Below are positions 10,099 through 11,920 of a stretch of 11,920 nt of DNA, one piece after another; the stretch's first letter is position 1; each line of letters starts with the position of its first letter. Position numbers and translations under genes: made by a program. The stretch is taken from NCBI GenBank assembly GCA_000402835.1, contig AQRZ01000056.1, forward strand, positions 21,307 through 33,226, written 5' to 3'. The notes beneath the pieces were generated by a model, which had not been told where the DNA came from, did not search any database, and worked only from the letters and a program-made list of their open reading frames with translations. The stretch is from Synergistetes bacterium JGI 0000079-D21 (GTDB lineage Bacteria; Synergistota; Synergistia; Synergistales; 79-D21).

Positions 10099-11244
10099 AT
10101 GCCTATGAACAAGGTTGACGTCGCCATCATCGGCGGCGGTGTCCATGGATGTTCCACCGCCTACCATCTCGCCCGGAAGGGGTTCAAGGTCGCCCTTTTC
10201 GAACGCGATTTCATCTCCTCGGGGGCCAGCGGCCGCAGCGCAGCGGGGATCCGGTTGCAGTTCGGCACGGAAGTGAACTGCCGGTTGGCCCAGTACAACA
10301 TCCAGGTCTTCAAGACCCTCGAGCAGGACCTCAACTACCCGCTTTCCCTCGAGTACGATCCGGCAGGCTACCTCTGGGTCGCCTACACGGAAGGGCAGAT
10401 GGCCCAAATGGAGAAAAACGTGGCCCTGCAGAACAGCCTGGGAAGTCCCAGCCGGATGCTGACGGTGGAGGGCATCAAGGAAGTGGCCCCGTACCTGAAC
10501 ACCGAAGGCATGCTGGGCGGCAGTTTCTGCCAGGAAGACGGGCACATCAACCCGCATACCCTCTGTTTCGCTTATGCCGACTCGGCGGCAAAGCTCGGGG
10601 CTGAAATCTACAAGAAAACCCCCGTCACGGGGCTGATCGTCAAGAACGGCCGTGCGGCCGGGGTCCACACCGCCCGGGGCGACTGGGAGGCCGATGCCGT
10701 GGTCTGCTGCGCCGGGCCCTGGAGCGTGGAAGTCGGCAAGTGGGCCGGTTTCGACATCCCCATCACCCCCGAGCGGCACCAGGTGCTCATCACCGAGCCC
10801 GTGGAGCGGATCAAGCACCCCATGACCCTCTGCCAGGACGACGGGGCCTACGTGAAGCAGTGCCCGAACGGCACCTTCTACATGGGGTGGGACAACCCGA
10901 AGGACGAGCACGACGCCGAGTACATCGTCAACTGGCATTTCCTCCACGAGGTGACGAAACGCATCGTCCCCAGGCTGCCGATCCTGAAGGAGATCCGTGT
11001 GGTCCGCCAGTGGTCGGGCCCCTACGACATCACGCCGGATCACCAGGCGATCGTGGGGAAAACGCCCATGGAAGGGCTTTTCATCGACTGCGGGTGGAGC
11101 GGCCACGGCCTCCAGTTCGGGCCCTCCATCGGGCGCATCATGGCGGAACTGGTGAACAACGAAACGCCCTTCATCGACGTATCGGTGTTCCGCTACAGCC
11201 GGTTCGAGGAGAACGAGCTCTTCTTCGAACCCTGCTGCATCTAG
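10099..11244 (+). CDS. DAO-family FAD-dependent oxidoreductase (D-amino-acid / sarcosine dehydrogenase-like)
   Basis: The 381-residue product begins with a Rossmann dinucleotide fold (VDVAIIGGGVHGCSTAYHLARKGFKVALFER, about 6-36), followed by the GASGRSAAGIRLQFG loop typical of DAO/sarcosine-oxidase-beta-type flavoenzymes. The C-terminal FAD-binding part holds TPDHQAIVGKTPMEGLFIDCGWSGHGLQFGPSIG. Relatives oxidise the C-N bond of small amino acids such as sarcosine, D-proline or cis-4-hydroxy-D-proline, passing electrons to O2, a quinone or partner subunits. There is no signal peptide, so it is cytoplasmic or membrane-peripheral. The neighbouring racemase/epimerase suggests a D-proline-type substrate (inference). 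The ATG at 10099 has GGGAGG 9 nt upstream; an ATG two codons later is also possible. The ribosome-binding site lies in a long stem, so translation may be controlled. A terminator follows directly. Confidence 0.9.
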   Translation: MPMNKVDVAIIGGGVHGCSTAYHLARKGFKVALFERDFISSGASGRSAAGIRLQFGTEVNCRLAQYNIQVFKTLEQDLNYPLSLEYDPAGYLWVAYTEGQMAQMEKNVALQNSLGSPSRMLTVEGIKEVAPYLNTEGMLGGSFCQEDGHINPHTLCFAYADSAAKLGAEIYKKTPVTGLIVKNGRAAGVHTARGDWEADAVVCCAGPWSVEVGKWAGFDIPITPERHQVLITEPVERIKHPMTLCQDDGAYVKQCPNGTFYMGWDNPKDEHDAEYIVNWHFLHEVTKRIVPRLPILKEIRVVRQWSGPYDITPDHQAIVGKTPMEGLFIDCGWSGHGLQFGPSIGRIMAELVNNETPFIDVSVFRYSRFEENELFFEPCCI

Positions 11245-11265
11245 CGGAACCCCCGGGGAAATCCC

Positions 11266-11311
11266 ATGAAGCGGGGGGGACCCGAAGCCCTGGGTCCCCC
11301 CGCTGTTTCAT
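11266..11311. terminator. Bidirectional terminator after the FAD oxidoreductase
   Basis: AGCGGGGGGGACCC (11270-11283) pairs with GGGTCCCCCCGCT (11292-11304) around an 8-nt loop, with one bulged G. Outer arms ATGAA (11266-11270) and TTCAT (11307-11311) extend the stem. It lies 22-45 nt after the oxidoreductase stop and immediately downstream of the convergent minus-strand gene's stop (11308-11310), so it can end both transcripts. The trailing T-run (GTTTCAT) is modest. Confidence 0.75.
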
Positions 11312-11682
11312 CCGCTGGAAGCTCCGTTTTCCTCCTCTTCGGCCGCCAGTTCCTTTTCCTCCTCGACCGAAAGGTCGTCGACCCCCGCAAGGGATTCCAC
11401 GTGGTGCCGAAGCTCGTGGACGATGGTTTCCCGAAGCTCCTCCTCCCATTCCTCCACGGGGGCGTTCCCGAGGATCTCCCGGAACGAACCGTAATGGATG
11501 AAGATGACCTTTCCCAGAACGGGGTCCTCGATGTACTCCCCCATCAGGTAGTACTTCCCGTCCCGCTTCTTGCCGGGCAGGACCGAGATGCCGCCGTTCA
11601 AGTCCCGGAGCAGCCGCTGAGGGATCTCGTCGGCGATGGCGCCTGCGAGCCGCGTGAACGTTTCGAGATCCAGGGTCGCCAC
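11308..11682 (-). CDS. Small zincin-like metallopeptidase-family protein (HExxH)
   Basis: The product is 124 residues from GTG 11682, or 133 from ATG 11709. It contains TIVHELRHHVESLAGVDDLS, an HExxH zinc motif followed by acidic residues, in the same late position as in the short PF06262-type metallopeptidase proteins. Before it lies a beta-rich part (GGISVLPGKK, KYYLMGEY, KVIFIHYGSFREIL). The end is a low-complexity acidic tail. The activity and substrates of this group are largely unknown; the protein has no signal peptide and is probably cytoplasmic. I prefer the GTG start because AAGGGGGG precedes it by about 8 nt. The ATG at 11709 has no Shine-Dalgarno and overlaps a TATAAT that looks like the gene's own -10. 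An ATG start cannot be excluded. Confidence 0.75.
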   Translation of the reverse strand: MATLDLETFTRLAGAIADEIPQRLLRDLNGGISVLPGKKRDGKYYLMGEYIEDPVLGKVIFIHYGSFREILGNAPVEEWEEELRETIVHELRHHVESLAGVDDLSVEEEKELAAEEEENGASSG

Positions 11683-11707
11683 GATCCTTTCCCCCCTTCC
11701 TTCGGCC

Positions 11708-11713
11708 ATTATA
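11708..11713 (-). promoter_or_regulatory. Candidate -10 box for the metallopeptidase-like gene
   Basis: The minus strand has a perfect TATAAT whose last bases overlap the alternative ATG at 11709. Transcription would begin near 11701, leaving about 20 nt before the GTG at 11682. No good -35 lies 16-18 nt upstream, so this is tentative. Confidence 0.3.
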
Positions 11714-11765
11714 GTAGGGAAAGGTCGCGGCGATGAGGTAAAATAAAAGGTGATTGCTCCCTATC

Positions 11766-11790
11766 TGGCACCTGTATTAGGATGGTGCCA
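11766..11790 (+). repeat. Inverted repeat at the transposase start (left end of an insertion sequence)
   Basis: TGGCACC (11766-11772) and GGTGCCA (11784-11790) are perfect inverted repeats around an 11-nt loop. The loop contains an AGGA Shine-Dalgarno (11779-11782), and the last base of the right arm is the A of the transposase ATG. In RNA this hairpin would hamper initiation. The true terminal repeat of the element lies at or upstream of this point, but its outer edge cannot be fixed without the right end. Confidence 0.5.
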
Positions 11791-11920
11791 TGGAGCTCAA
11801 AGCCTATGAATACTTAATTCGTAGCGAGTCCGCAGCGAGAAAATACCTGTTGGGATTTTGCTGGAAAAACCAACAGAGATTTTGTCCTGTCTGCCGACAG
11901 AGGAAACTTTACAAGTTGAC
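11790..11920 (+). CDS. IS1595-family transposase, N-terminal part (runs off the window)
   Basis: The first 43 codons are present and the frame is open at the right edge. The sequence MELKAYEYLIRSESAARKYL followed by FCWKNQQRFCPVCRQRKLYKL matches the start of IS1595/ISXO2-type transposases. It has a short helical opening, then the first CPxC half of the zinc ribbon, normally followed by a second CxxC and a DDE-type catalytic domain that would lie beyond the window. AGGA sits 7 nt before the ATG. Codon use is clearly more AT-rich (TTA, ATT, AAA, AGA, TTT) than the neighbours, consistent with a mobile element of recent arrival. Whether the copy is intact cannot be seen. Confidence 0.75.
   Translation, partial: MELKAYEYLIRSESAARKYLLGFCWKNQQRFCPVCRQRKLYKL

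Overview
The window is a GC-rich (roughly 60-65 % by eye) bacterial chromosome segment. The proteins look like those of a Desulfobacterota/deltaproteobacterium-type organism: a dnaK - class II J-protein - clpB cluster, and the remains of a substrate-binding/PAS/HD-GYP sensor of a kind common in that group. This placement is an impression from protein style, not a search result.

Layout. 1-124 is the 3' end of an unrecognised plus-strand gene. 217-537 is ppnP (nucleoside phosphorylase), convergent with clpB and separated from it by a strong bidirectional terminator (559-600). 614-6190 is a minus-strand heat-shock/disaggregase cluster transcribed dnaK -> cbpA-like J-protein -> clpB. It has a consensus-like vegetative promoter about 90-120 nt upstream of dnaK and a perfect 12-bp hairpin between dnaK and the J-protein gene. 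6384-7271 (minus) is a DMT/EamA permease, divergent from a YhcH/YjgK/YiaL protein (7318-7779). 7809-8799 holds the collapsed remains of one signalling gene: a periplasmic binding domain fragment, a PAS domain, and the two ends of an HD-GYP domain whose catalytic middle is missing. 8913-9920 encodes a proline-racemase-family enzyme with both catalytic cysteines. 10099-11244 encodes a DAO-family FAD oxidoreductase. A bidirectional terminator follows, then a minus-strand HExxH protein (11308-11682/11709), then the start of an IS1595-type transposase that runs off the right edge.

How the genes work together. DnaK, its J-protein and ClpB form one protein-disaggregation machine; grpE is not in the window. 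The racemase/epimerase and the FAD oxidoreductase plausibly act in sequence: L- to D-proline or hydroxyproline, followed by oxidation of the D-amino acid.

Most interesting signal. It lies in the 178-nt gap between those last two genes. The oxidoreductase ribosome-binding site is locked in a perfect 11-bp stem. The opposite arm of that stem is the Pro-Pro codon region of a possible 25-codon leader ORF (9947-10024) that has its own Shine-Dalgarno-like sequence. This resembles a proline-sensing translational switch, but it is inferred from sequence alone.
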